From assembly GCF_003205495.1 (NCBI RefSeq), contig NZ_QJRX01000004.1, positions 310,764 through 374,763 of the forward strand: 64,000 nucleotides of DNA, in the 5' to 3' direction. This DNA comes from Aquipseudomonas alcaligenes (GTDB lineage: Bacteria; Pseudomonadota; Gammaproteobacteria; Pseudomonadales; Pseudomonadaceae). The notes under the pieces were generated by a model. The model had not been told where the DNA came from and ran no database searches. It worked only from the letters and a program-made list of their open reading frames with translations. A program made the position numbers and the translations under genes. Shown here in pieces: positions 26,412 through 33,603 of this stretch. Each line of letters opens with the position of its first letter. The first letter of the stretch is position 1.

Positions 26412-26655
26412 AGCAGTCCTCCCGACCGGCCTTGCCCAGGTAGTGCTGGGCCAGCAGACGCATCACGTAGCCGATCTTCAGCAGGCTGGGGCCGAGAATC
26501 ACCGCCGAGTGTGCCGCCACCTGGGTGCCGATGGTCAGCCGGCTGTCCAGGCCGTAGGCGACCACGACCCCGAGCAGCAACAGCAGCAGGCCGGCGACCA
26601 GCAGGTGGGTGGATAGCCGCAGGACATTCCTGGGGCAGCTCAGGTACTCGATCAT
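26398..26655 (-). CDS. Small two-helix membrane protein upstream of nnrS (PpyR-like)
   Basis: 85 residues from ATG at 26655, chosen for GGGAGA upstream. Two hydrophobic segments: LSTHLLVAGLLLLLLGVVVAYGL (about 14-36) and an amphipathic stretch AAHSAVILGPSLLKIGYVMRLLAQHYLG (about 47-74). The end CCAAA holds two Cys residues. From memory, P. aeruginosa has a small membrane protein, PpyR (PA2663), between an NnrS-like gene and flavohaemoglobin fhp; size and neighbour fit, so this is a plausible ortholog. It overlaps nnrS by 14 bp and is the first gene of the operon. Confidence 0.75.
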   Translation of the reverse strand: MIEYLSCPRNVLRLSTHLLVAGLLLLLLGVVVAYGLDSRLTIGTQVAAHSAVILGPSLLKIGYVMRLLAQHYLGKAGREDCCAAA

Positions 26656-26703
26656 GGCGGCATCTCCCTTGAGAGTCGGGTGGAAATCCCCTGCCCTGTC
26701 CAT

Positions 26704-26719
26704 TTCAGGAAGCGTGCCA
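26704..26719 (-). promoter_or_regulatory. Sigma-54-like promoter of the nnrS operon
   Basis: Read on the minus strand this is TGGCACGCTTCCTGAA. The -24 block TGGCACG is perfect. The -12 block is CTGA instead of TTGC, so the GG-N10-GC rule is met only as GG-N10-GA. It lies about 50 bp upstream of the first start codon. Confidence 0.5.
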
Positions 26720-26760
26720 CTCGCGCAGCCCAGCAGAATCGGGGCCTTGCGGGCGTTGTA

Positions 26761-26816
26761 GTCATACCGACAACAACCAGATAAGAGTCGCCAGGACAGC
26801 ATCGAGTCATATCGAC
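26761..26816. promoter_or_regulatory. Three NorR/FhpR-type enhancer sites
   Basis: Three GT-N7-AC cores: GTCATACCGAC (26761-26771), GTCGCCAGGAC (26787-26797) and GTCATATCGAC (26806-26816). The outer two are part of a 14-bp direct repeat, GTCATAYCGACAAC. GT-N7-AC is the known core of NorR sites, which also occur as three copies at E. coli norVW. They lie 40-100 bp upstream of the sigma-54-like promoter. Confidence 0.6.
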
Positions 26817-26896
26817 AACACCGTACGGCGACAACAGGTGCAAGCTCGCGCCGACCGCGCTAGGCTCTGCACCTCGTTCAACTGGAGGTATTTCCC

Positions 26897-27178
26897 ATGG
26901 CCCGCGCCACCGCCCGTCACATCCTGGTTTCCAGCGAAGCCAAGTGCAATGAACTGAAAGCCGCCATCGAAGCCGGCGCCGACTTCGCCCAGGTGGCCAA
27001 GGACAATTCCAGCTGCCCGTCCAGCCGCGACGGCGGCAACCTCGGCTCCTTCGGCCCGGGGCAGATGGTCCGTGAATTCGACCAGGTGGTATTCAGCGCC
27101 CCGGTCGGCGTGGTCCAGGGCCCGGTGAAGACCCAGTTCGGCTACCACCTGGTGGAAGTCACCAGCCGCCAGGACTGA
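26897..27178 (+). CDS. ppiC: Parvulin-type peptidyl-prolyl cis-trans isomerase
   Basis: 93 residues from ATG at 26897 with GGAGG upstream. A single cytoplasmic parvulin domain: ARHILVSSEAKCNELKAAIEAGADFAQVAKDNSSCPSS, then GGNLGSFGPGQMVREFDQVVFS, and TQFGYHLVEV. Length matches Escherichia coli PpiC (93). It catalyses proline isomerisation during protein folding. It is followed by a strong terminator. Confidence 0.93.
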   Translation: MARATARHILVSSEAKCNELKAAIEAGADFAQVAKDNSSCPSSRDGGNLGSFGPGQMVREFDQVVFSAPVGVVQGPVKTQFGYHLVEVTSRQD

Positions 27179-27198
27179 GTTTTTCCCAGACCATGAAA

Positions 27199-27227
27199 AA
27201 CGCCGGCAATCGCCGGCGTTTTTTTCA
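27199..27227 (+). terminator. Terminator after ppiC
   Basis: AACGCCGGC and GCCGGCGTT form a perfect stem with an AATC-like loop, followed by a run of T. The A-run before it means it could also serve the convergent HPF-like gene. Confidence 0.9.
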
Positions 27228-27240
27228 GTTGCAGGAAAGG

Positions 27241-27657
27241 TCAGACGCTGCGCAGCTGCTGCTCGGCGAGGAAGTCCTCTTCCAGCAGCTGGTCCTGGGC
27301 GCCGGCATCGCCAGCCGCCACGCCATCGCGGTGGCTCGGCCCGCGCTTGCTGCGCAGCTTGCCGAGCTGGTGATCGAGGGCATGGCCCAGTTTCTCCACG
27401 GCGCCATCGAGGGCGAACTCGATGGATTCGGCCTTGTGCGTGACCGACAGCGGCTGCAGCCCCTTGGGCCGCGCCTCGATCTGGCAGCGCTTGTCGTTGG
27501 CGCCGGCCTTGCCGCCATTCTCATCGTTGAGGTGGACGACGACGCGGGTCAGCTCCTCGTCGAAACGTTCCAGTTGGCTGGTGATGGTGGAGCTGACCCA
27601 GCCGGCGAGGCGGGCGCTACCGTCGATATGGTTATCGCTGTGAACCTGGATTTGCAT
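27241..27657 (-). CDS. HPF/RaiA-family ribosome-associated protein
   Basis: 138 residues from ATG at 27657, preceded by AAGGAAGG. The N-terminal ~100 residues carry the HPF/sigma-54 modulation fold: MQIQVHSDNHIDGSARLAGWVSSTI, RVVVHLNDENGGKAGANDKRCQIEARPKG, VTHKAESIEFALDGAVEKLGHAL. A basic linker and an acidic tail (DQLLEEDFLAEQQLRSV) follow, longer than canonical short HPF. It differs from the rpoN-linked hpf, so it is likely a second, stress-related paralogue that binds the 30S subunit. An ANR-like site lies about 110 bp upstream. Confidence 0.85.
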   Translation of the reverse strand: MQIQVHSDNHIDGSARLAGWVSSTITSQLERFDEELTRVVVHLNDENGGKAGANDKRCQIEARPKGLQPLSVTHKAESIEFALDGAVEKLGHALDHQLGKLRSKRGPSHRDGVAAGDAGAQDQLLEEDFLAEQQLRSV

Positions 27658-27767
27658 AAAGCCTTCCTTATTCAACTTTCAGCCAGAGGTCGCTGTTGCG
27701 CGACACCCCCAGCCTACGCCTTCCGTTCGGAAAAAGGCGAGCCTGTTGCACGACGAAACACTCTTTG

Positions 27768-27781
27768 CTGACCTGCATCAA
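27768..27781. promoter_or_regulatory. ANR/FNR-like box
   Basis: CTGACCTGCATCAA matches TTGAT-N4-ATCAA at most positions (right half perfect). It lies between the divergent HPF-like and DUF3597 genes, but I could not place a convincing -10 at the usual distance in either direction. Confidence 0.35.
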
Positions 27782-27856
27782 GGGCGTCGGATCGGTCGAC
27801 ACACGAGCCATGGTCTAAGCTCCCGCCTCCACCTCGACAACAACGGAGGGTATCCC

Positions 27857-28228
27857 ATGGGCCTGTTCAACAAGATCCTGCAAGTGCTCGGATTCGGCGT
27901 TGCCGAGGCCGCCACCGCCGAGCCCAAGGCGCCGGCGCCGGCACCAGTCGACGCCGGGGCCGTGCCTTTGGTGGACGTGGTGGCCAGACTCGAGACCCTG
28001 GCTGCCAGCCATCCGGAAAAGCTCAACTGGAAGGTCTCCATCGTCGACCTGCTCAAGCTGCTCGGCCTCGACAGCAGCCTGGCGGCGCGCAAGGAACTGG
28101 CCGGGGAACTGGGCTGCCCGGCGGAGAAGATGGGTGACTCGGCACAGATGAACATCTGGCTGCACAAGACCGTGCTGCAGAAGCTCGCTGCCAACGGCGG
28201 CAACGTGCCGGCCGACCTGCTCGACTGA
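27857..28228 (+). CDS. DUF3597 domain protein
   Basis: 123 residues from ATG at 27857, after GGAGGG. An N-terminal amphipathic helix MGLFNKILQVLGFG is followed by an Ala/Pro linker and a compact helical C-terminal domain: LVDVVARLETLAASHPEKLNWKVSIVDLLKLLGLDSSLAARKELAGELGC. This matches the DUF3597 family, whose helical fold is known but whose function is not. It is divergent from the HPF-like gene with an ANR-like box between them. Confidence 0.85.
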   Translation: MGLFNKILQVLGFGVAEAATAEPKAPAPAPVDAGAVPLVDVVARLETLAASHPEKLNWKVSIVDLLKLLGLDSSLAARKELAGELGCPAEKMGDSAQMNIWLHKTVLQKLAANGGNVPADLLD

Positions 28229-28409
28229 GACACGCGACACCGCTCGCTGCCGCGGCGCGCCTCAGCGGGCCGCCGCGACCCACCCATACCCGACCGGCTC
28301 GCGATGCGCCCGGCGATGGCGACCCGCCATGGCAAGACGCTAGAATCTGCACCCTCAGCCCGCCCCGCCTGCCGGGGCTCCGTCAGACGCAACCCGCGAG
28401 AACACCGCC

Positions 28410-29111
28410 ATGGGCGCCCAGTGGAAAGCCAAACCCAAAGAAGCCGCCGCCAATGCCCGAGGAAAGATCTTCGGCAAATTGGTGAAGGAAATCATGATCG
28501 CCGCGCGTAACGGCGCCGATCCGGACATGAACCCCAAGCTGCGCCTGGCCGTGCACCAGGCCAAGAAGGCGTCCATGCCCAAGGACACCCTGGAGCGTGC
28601 GATCAAGAAAGGCGCCGGCCTGTCCGGTGAGGTGGTCAACTACGAGCGCACCCAGTACGAGGGCTTCGCCCCGCACCAGGTGCCGGTGATCGTCGAATGC
28701 CTGACCGACAACGTGAACCGTACCGTGGCCGAGATCCGCGTGCTGTTCCGCAAGGGCCAGCTGGGGGCCTCCGGCTCGGTGAGCTGGGACTTCGACCATG
28801 TCGGTCTGATTGAGGCCAGCAGCGACAGCGGCGCCGATCCGGAGCTGGCCGCCATCGAGGCCGGTGCCCAGGACTTCGTCCCGGACGACGAGGGCGCGAC
28901 CCTGTTCATCACCGACCCGACCGACCTCGACGCCGTGTGCAAGGCCCTGCCGGAGCATGGCTTCACCGTCAACTCGGCCAAGCTCGGCTACCGCCCGAAG
29001 AACCCGGTGACCAGCCTGACGCCGGAGCAGCTGGAAGAGGTCGAAGCCTTCCTCGAGGCCATCGACGCTCACGACGACGTGCAGAACGTCTACGTCGGCC
29101 TCGCCGGCTGA
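28410..29111 (+). CDS. YebC/PmpR-family protein (YeeN-like)
   Basis: 233 residues, ATG at 28410. The family start is clear: [48 protein letters not shown], followed by [20 protein letters not shown] and [31 protein letters not shown] rather than MAGHSKWAN marks the YeeN branch. Family members bind DNA or act on the ribosome; YebC has been reported to help translation of proline stretches. Its TGA overlaps the ATG of the next gene (TGATG), so translation is coupled. Confidence 0.88.
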   Translation: MGAQWKAKPKEAAANARGKIFGKLVKEIMIAARNGADPDMNPKLRLAVHQAKKASMPKDTLERAIKKGAGLSGEVVNYERTQYEGFAPHQVPVIVECLTDNVNRTVAEIRVLFRKGQLGASGSVSWDFDHVGLIEASSDSGADPELAAIEAGAQDFVPDDEGATLFITDPTDLDAVCKALPEHGFTVNSAKLGYRPKNPVTSLTPEQLEEVEAFLEAIDAHDDVQNVYVGLAG

Positions 29112-29299
29112 TGAGCCGGGCCGAGTTCCACCAGCAGCACGCCGCACGCGCCGAGGCCGAGGCCCGGCGCCTGTTGGCCGAGCGCGCCAGCCTCGGCGCG
29201 CGCTGGCTGGACTGGGTGGCCGCCGAGCTGTACCGCCTCACCCCGCCCGCCTACGCGGCCATGGTACGCCGCGAGCTGCAGCGCCTGAGCGGCGCATGA
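29111..29299 (+). CDS. Small hypothetical protein coupled to YebC-like gene
   Basis: 62 residues starting at ATG 29111, which shares one base with the upstream TGA, and ending in an ATGA overlap with the Nudix gene. Sequence [29 protein letters not shown]..., helical and charged, ending in LTPPAYAAMVRRELQRLSGA. No domain recognised. The two tight overlaps argue that it is a real middle gene of a three-gene unit. Confidence 0.7.
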   Translation: MSRAEFHQQHAARAEAEARRLLAERASLGARWLDWVAAELYRLTPPAYAAMVRRELQRLSGA

Positions 29300-29700
29300 A
29301 GCTGCTGCGCATCGCCGCCGTCTGCCTGCTGGACGCCAGCAACCACCTGCTGCTGGTGCGCAAGCGCGACACCCGCGCCTTCATGCTGCCCGGCGGCAAG
29401 ATCGAGCCCGGGGAAACGTCGCTGGGCGCTCTGCGCCGCGAACTGCAGGAAGAACTGCAACTGAGCCTCGACGAATCCGCACTGCTTGCACTGGGGCGCT
29501 TTCGCGCGCCGGCCGCCAACGAGCCGGCCACCGAGATCGACAGCCAGGTTTTTCTCGCCCGCCTGACACACCCGGTGCAGGCCGGTGCCGAGCTGGCGGA
29601 GCTGCGCTGGCACGACCCGCAGGGCCCGGACACCGCCGACCTGGCCCCACTGCTGCGCCTGCACGTCCTGCCAAGCTTGCGCCATCTGACGCCTGGCTGA
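29296..29700 (+). CDS. Nudix hydrolase
   Basis: 134 residues. ATG at 29296 overlaps the stop of the preceding gene by 4 bp. The Nudix box is complete: G-K-I-E-P-G-E-T-S-L-G-A-L-R-R-E-L-Q-E-E-L-Q-L (about 34-56), with REL-x-EE as the metal-binding residues. It would hydrolyse a nucleoside diphosphate linked to another group; LPGGKIEPGE and the short length resemble the MutT-like/ADP-ribose group. The substrate is unknown. Confidence 0.88.
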   Translation: MKLLRIAAVCLLDASNHLLLVRKRDTRAFMLPGGKIEPGETSLGALRRELQEELQLSLDESALLALGRFRAPAANEPATEIDSQVFLARLTHPVQAGAELAELRWHDPQGPDTADLAPLLRLHVLPSLRHLTPG

Positions 29701-29820
29701 GCCACCCGCCGACAGTGGAGCTATGCTCAAGGCAAGGCATGCAGCAGGCTGGCACAGCCTGGGAGGTGGTAGTGGCACTGGAGCTTGACACTCGACCCGG
29801 CCCATTTCGGAGGTAACGCC

Positions 29821-29952
29821 ATGAGCAAAGGTATGGACAGGCACAAGGAGGCGAAGAAGAAGCCTCTGAAGAGTGCCCAGGAAAAACGCATGGCCAAGCG
29901 CAACAAGAAGTCCGGCACCACCCTGCTGGGCAGCCATGCCCCCAACCCCTGA
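29821..29952 (+). CDS. Very small basic protein
   Basis: 43 residues from ATG at 29821 to TGA at 29950, with GGAGG 9 nt upstream. Sequence begins MSKGMDRHKEAKKKPLKSAQ, then EKRMAKRNKKSG, ending TTLLGSHAPNP. It is extremely Lys/Arg-rich (about one third). A conventional ribosome site, good codon use and a following terminator support a real gene. I recall similar short MSKGxDxKKExKKKPxK proteins in other proteobacteria, without known function; nucleic-acid or ribosome binding is a guess from charge. Confidence 0.7.
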   Translation: MSKGMDRHKEAKKKPLKSAQEKRMAKRNKKSGTTLLGSHAPNP

Positions 29953-29960
29953 CCCCTCGC

Positions 29961-29992
29961 ACACCCGGCAGCCGCCGGGTGTGTTCTTTGCG
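29961..29992 (+). terminator. Terminator after small basic protein gene
   Basis: ACACCCGGC and GCCGGGTGT form a 9-bp stem with a short AGCC-type loop, followed by GTTCTTTG. Confidence 0.7.
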
Positions 29993-30103
29993 GCCGCCGC
30001 TCTCGCTTGACCCAGAGCAAGGCGCCGGCGCCACCATGGCCTAGGATGGCCGGCAAAAAACCACACCCCTTGCGTGCAGACCCACCACCAACAGGAGGTT
30101 TGC

Positions 30104-30424
30104 ATGAGTATCACATCGTCCAGCATCTGCGCCGCCGCCGACGCCCTGCAGGGCCTGGTCGGCTACAACACCAGGAATCAACAGCACATCGTGCGTTTCA
30201 GCGAGGACTCCTTCGGCCTGGATGTGGCCGAGGACAGCATCCAGCCCTGCGCCGAGTTCGTCTGGCAGCCGCTCGAGGGCGCGCTGATGACCCTCAGCCG
30301 GGCACGCCTGGGCCTGCTGCTGGAGCAGCGGATCGATGAGCGCCTGAACATTTCCGAGCCGCTGCGCGTCTACCTGCGCCGCAGCGGCCTGCCGGAAATC
30401 ATCGCCGAACGGCGCAGGGCCTGA
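30104..30424 (+). CDS. Hypothetical protein
   Basis: 106 residues from ATG at 30104 with AGGAGG upstream. It starts MSITSSSICAAADALQGLVG and continues with a strand-rich middle and a helical C-terminus (LSRARLGLLLEQRIDERLNISEPLRVYLRRSGLPEII). There is no signal peptide and no recognised domain. It stands alone between the terminator at 29961 and the next gene. Confidence 0.65.
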   Translation: MSITSSSICAAADALQGLVGYNTRNQQHIVRFSEDSFGLDVAEDSIQPCAEFVWQPLEGALMTLSRARLGLLLEQRIDERLNISEPLRVYLRRSGLPEIIAERRRA

Positions 30425-30481
30425 AGCCTCGGGGGCTGGCATAATGCGCGCACCACGATGCTGTGCGAAGGACTGCAATCG

Positions 30482-31333
30482 ATGCCCCTGCGGCGCCTGC
30501 CCTGGTTCCTGACCCTGCTGCTGATCGCCCTGCCCTGCCTGTCCGCGGAGGGGGTCTTGCGCTATCCGCGGGCGCCGGCCGGCGACGAGTTCCGCCCGGT
30601 CTACCCGCTGGCGCTGCTGCAGCTGGCCCTGGACCGGGCGGGCAGCCCGCTGCGCATCGAACCCTCGCAGCACCACATGGAACAGGGCCGCGCGCTGCTC
30701 GGCCTGGAGCAGAACGAAGCGGTGGACGTGGTCTGGACCATGACCAGCGTCGAGCGCGAGCGACGCCTGCTGCCGGTGCGCATCCCGCTGGACCGGGGGC
30801 TGTACGGCTGGCGCATCGCACTCTTGCGCGCCGACCGGGCGCAGTTGCTGCGCGAAGTGCGCAGCCTGGAGGACCTGCGCAAGCTCAGCGCAGGACAGGG
30901 GCACGACTGGCCGGACACCCTGATTCTGCGCGGTCATGAGCTGCGCGTGGAGACCAGCTCCAGCTACGACAGCCTGTTCCTCATGCTGCAGGCCGGGCGC
31001 TTCGACTACTTCCCGCGCTCGGTGCTGGAGGCCCGCGCCGAGCTGCGCCACCAGAACTCTGCGGATCTGGTGCCGGACCGCCACCTGGTCCTGCACTACC
31101 CCACCGCGCTGTATTTCTTCTTCTCCAGGCAGCGCCCGGAGCTGGCCGAAACCGTGGAGCTGGGTTTGGAAAAGGCCCTGGCCGACGGCTCCTTCGAGCA
31201 CCTGTTCCTGCAGCACCACGGCGACGACCTGCGCCAGGCGAATCTGCAACAGCGCCGGGTCATCGAGCTGGACAACCCACTGCTGCCGCCGCAGACCCCG
31301 CTGCAGCGCCGGGAACTGTGGTATCAGCGCTGA
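30482..31333 (+). CDS. Periplasmic substrate-binding protein (SBP_bac_3-like), orphan
   Basis: 283 residues from ATG at 30482; an ATG at 30458 would add eight residues before the signal peptide MPLRRLPWFLTLLLIALPCLSA. The fold is that of a family 3 amino-acid-binding protein: VLRYPRAPAGDEFRPVYPLALLQLALDRAG at the start, MEQGRALLGLEQNEAVDVVWTMTS in lobe 1, and ETSSSYDSLFLMLQAGRFDYFPRS in lobe 2. No permease or ATPase is nearby. It ends 10 bp inside the tail of the convergent phospholipase-like gene. Confidence 0.78.
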   Translation: MPLRRLPWFLTLLLIALPCLSAEGVLRYPRAPAGDEFRPVYPLALLQLALDRAGSPLRIEPSQHHMEQGRALLGLEQNEAVDVVWTMTSVERERRLLPVRIPLDRGLYGWRIALLRADRAQLLREVRSLEDLRKLSAGQGHDWPDTLILRGHELRVETSSSYDSLFLMLQAGRFDYFPRSVLEARAELRHQNSADLVPDRHLVLHYPTALYFFFSRQRPELAETVELGLEKALADGSFEHLFLQHHGDDLRQANLQQRRVIELDNPLLPPQTPLQRRELWYQR

Positions 31334-32646
31334 GCGGCGACCTCGGTCGCATCGGCCTGCACCGCCGCCAGGGCGTTGCGGCTGTGGGCACCGAAGTGAC
31401 GGAACAGCTCGACCAGCAGAAGCTCCAAAGTCGGATCGGGCGGCACCGACTGCAGCCGGTTGCCTTCGCTGAAGCCACGGGCCGCACTGCCGCGTGCCAT
31501 CCATTCACCGATCAGGGCATCGAACTCGTCGGCGCGGGCATGGGACTCGGCCGCCACCACCTGGGCCGCGTAGTCCACGCCGAAGGCCGGGTAGCCGGCA
31601 TCGGCCTCGACCCGGGCATAGGCGCTCAGCAGCGGATGTTGCTCCTGGCCGTCCCGGAGCAGCGCCTGCATACGATCGAACTGATACTGCTCGATGGCGG
31701 TGTGACGGTCGGCCACGCGCTGGATCGCGGCCTCGCGCGCCTGCGGGTAGCCGGCCTCGGCCTTGGCCGCGATCAGCACCATGCCGGCGCTGCTCACCCC
31801 CGGCAGCACCCTGGCGTGGTAGGGCTGGGTGAGGTCCTGCAGGTAGTGCATGGCCCAGCCGAGGAAACGGTAGCCCCAGTAGGGGTGACCGCTGGCGAAG
31901 GCCAGACGGGCGAGGCCGCTGTACTGGTAGATGCGCCAGTGCGGCAGGGTCTGCCCCAGGTAGGGCGCGGCGGCGAAGATCAGCGCCGCCTCGTGGTAGT
32001 AGCCGATATGGAACGGCGCCTGCGAGGAGTATTCGAAGCGCGCGTCGCCGAACGGCTGCGGGCCGAAGTTGTAGCGCTGCCCCGCCTCGCCGGGGTTGTC
32101 GCTGAACAGGTTGATGTCGTGGCCGTAGTCCGGCTCGTCCGCCGCGCTGGCCAGCACCTGCAGCGCCGGAACCGACTCGCCGGCGCGCAGGCCCAGGTAG
32201 CGCCAGTGGGTCCAGGGGCCGACCTTGTGGAACACCAGCACCTGGTCGCTGCCGAGCAGCGGCCGGCCGCCGGCATCCTGCCCCGGCAGCTGCTGGATAA
32301 AGCTGGCCAGCCGGACTTCGGGATTGATGCGCAGGGCCCGGAGGAAAGCGGCGCGGCGGTCGCCCGTGCCGGTGGCGCTCCAGCGCAGCGCATCCGGGCG
32401 CGCCGGGTAGTAGGCGAAATGCTCGCGGGCGAAGGCTTCCTGCTCGTCCAGCAGGCGCTCGAGGGCGACAGCCTGGTCGGCCAGGAAGGCCTCCAGCGGC
32501 TCCACGCGCACGTCCTGGTCCAGCTCGGGCTGGTCACGCAGGGCCAGCAGGCTGCCCAGGCTGTGGTTGGACCAGGCCAGGACCGGGGACGACAGGCAAC
32601 TCAGCAATCCGGCACAGGCCAGCAGGGGTAGCAGCTTCACGGGCAC
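31324..32646 (-). CDS. Exported phospholipase C/P1 nuclease-like protein
   Basis: 440 residues with signal peptide MPVKLLPLLACAGLLSCLSSPVLA. The predicted mature protein starts WSNHS, matching the N-terminal Trp zinc ligand of the zinc phospholipase C/P1 nuclease fold. Other candidate ligands are GHDINLF, HIGYYHE and HYLQDLTQPYHARV (H-x-x-x-D ... H). FLGWAMHYLQDLTQPYH is the most typical segment. The enzyme would act outside the cytoplasm on phospholipids or nucleic acids; the choice between the two is open. It is monocistronic and convergent with the substrate-binding protein gene. Confidence 0.7.
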   Translation of the reverse strand: MPVKLLPLLACAGLLSCLSSPVLAWSNHSLGSLLALRDQPELDQDVRVEPLEAFLADQAVALERLLDEQEAFAREHFAYYPARPDALRWSATGTGDRRAAFLRALRINPEVRLASFIQQLPGQDAGGRPLLGSDQVLVFHKVGPWTHWRYLGLRAGESVPALQVLASAADEPDYGHDINLFSDNPGEAGQRYNFGPQPFGDARFEYSSQAPFHIGYYHEAALIFAAAPYLGQTLPHWRIYQYSGLARLAFASGHPYWGYRFLGWAMHYLQDLTQPYHARVLPGVSSAGMVLIAAKAEAGYPQAREAAIQRVADRHTAIEQYQFDRMQALLRDGQEQHPLLSAYARVEADAGYPAFGVDYAAQVVAAESHARADEFDALIGEWMARGSAARGFSEGNRLQSVPPDPTLELLLVELFRHFGAHSRNALAAVQADATEVAAQR

Positions 32647-32735
32647 TCCGATCTCCAGGGTCAGCGGCCTAGCCTACCCAGCCAGGGGCCGGGGAACACT
32701 GTCAGGCTGCGCCAGGCACACTCACCAATCGGGCA

Positions 32736-33587
32736 TCACAACAGCAGCAGCGCCCCGCCCAGGGCCGCTGCCAACAGCACCAGGCCGAGGCCGAGCGGCA
32801 GCAGCGCCGCTCCGCGCTTGCCGGCCGGCGCCGGCGCGGCCTGAGCCTGGGCGGCCGCGCGCAGCGGATTGATGGTGGGCGCGGCACCGGGCCTGGACGC
32901 TTTGCCGGCCGCCGGCTTGGGCAGGTCGACGGCACGTACGAACAGGGTGGCGTCCTCGTTCTCCTCCTCCACCGCTTGCACCTCGACCCGCGGACCGATC
33001 ACCAGCAGGGTCACCGAGCCCATGCGCACTTGGTCACCGGGCTTGAGCACGGCGGCGCCGGTCTTCTCGCCATTGACCAGCAGACCGTTGGCCGAGGCCA
33101 GGTCCTTAACCTCCAGCACATCGTCCTTGAGGAAGAACTCGCAGTGCCGGCGCGACAGCTGGGCATCGCTGAAGCACAGCTCGCACTTCACCGAGCGGCC
33201 GAAGGTCATGGAGCCGCTGACGTGGAACTTCTTGCCCTCGTGCTCACCCTGGATCACCTGCAGGAACCAGCGCTGGCTGGCCTCGTTACGCGGCTTGGCC
33301 TTGGCCGGATCGCTCAGCTGCAGCTCCACTTCGCCGAGGCGCAGGCTGTCGCCGGAGCGCAACTGGTAGCGGCTGGCAATGCGCTCGTCGTTGACGAAGG
33401 TGCCCAGCTCGCTGTCGCAGTCACTGACGTAGTAGAGGCCATTTTCCTGGCGGATCTCGGCATGGAAGGCGCTGATCCCGGCATCATCCAGGGCCAGGGT
33501 ATTGCGCTTGTCGCGCCCGAGGGTGAAGCGTTCCTCGACCAGCCAGATGGGCGCCTGACGGCTGTCCTTGAAGTGCAGCTTGAGCAT
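32736..33587 (-). CDS. Double FHA-domain membrane-anchored protein
   Basis: 283 residues from ATG at 33587. Two FHA domains: the first (about 1-95) with FTLGRDKRNTLALDDAGISAFHAEI and ELGTFVND; the second (about 108-205) with MTFGRSVKCELCFSDAQLSRRHCEFF and ANGLLVNGE. Both have the Gly-Arg and Ser-x-x-His residues that bind phosphothreonine. A Pro/Ala linker leads to one C-terminal membrane helix (ALLPLGLGLVLLAAALGGALLLL). It lies 16 bp after the kinase gene and is the likely phospho-reader of that kinase. Confidence 0.88.
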   Translation of the reverse strand: MLKLHFKDSRQAPIWLVEERFTLGRDKRNTLALDDAGISAFHAEIRQENGLYYVSDCDSELGTFVNDERIASRYQLRSGDSLRLGEVELQLSDPAKAKPRNEASQRWFLQVIQGEHEGKKFHVSGSMTFGRSVKCELCFSDAQLSRRHCEFFLKDDVLEVKDLASANGLLVNGEKTGAAVLKPGDQVRMGSVTLLVIGPRVEVQAVEEENEDATLFVRAVDLPKPAAGKASRPGAAPTINPLRAAAQAQAAPAPAGKRGAALLPLGLGLVLLAAALGGALLLL

Positions 33588-33603
33588 GGGTGGGTCCTGT
33601 CGG

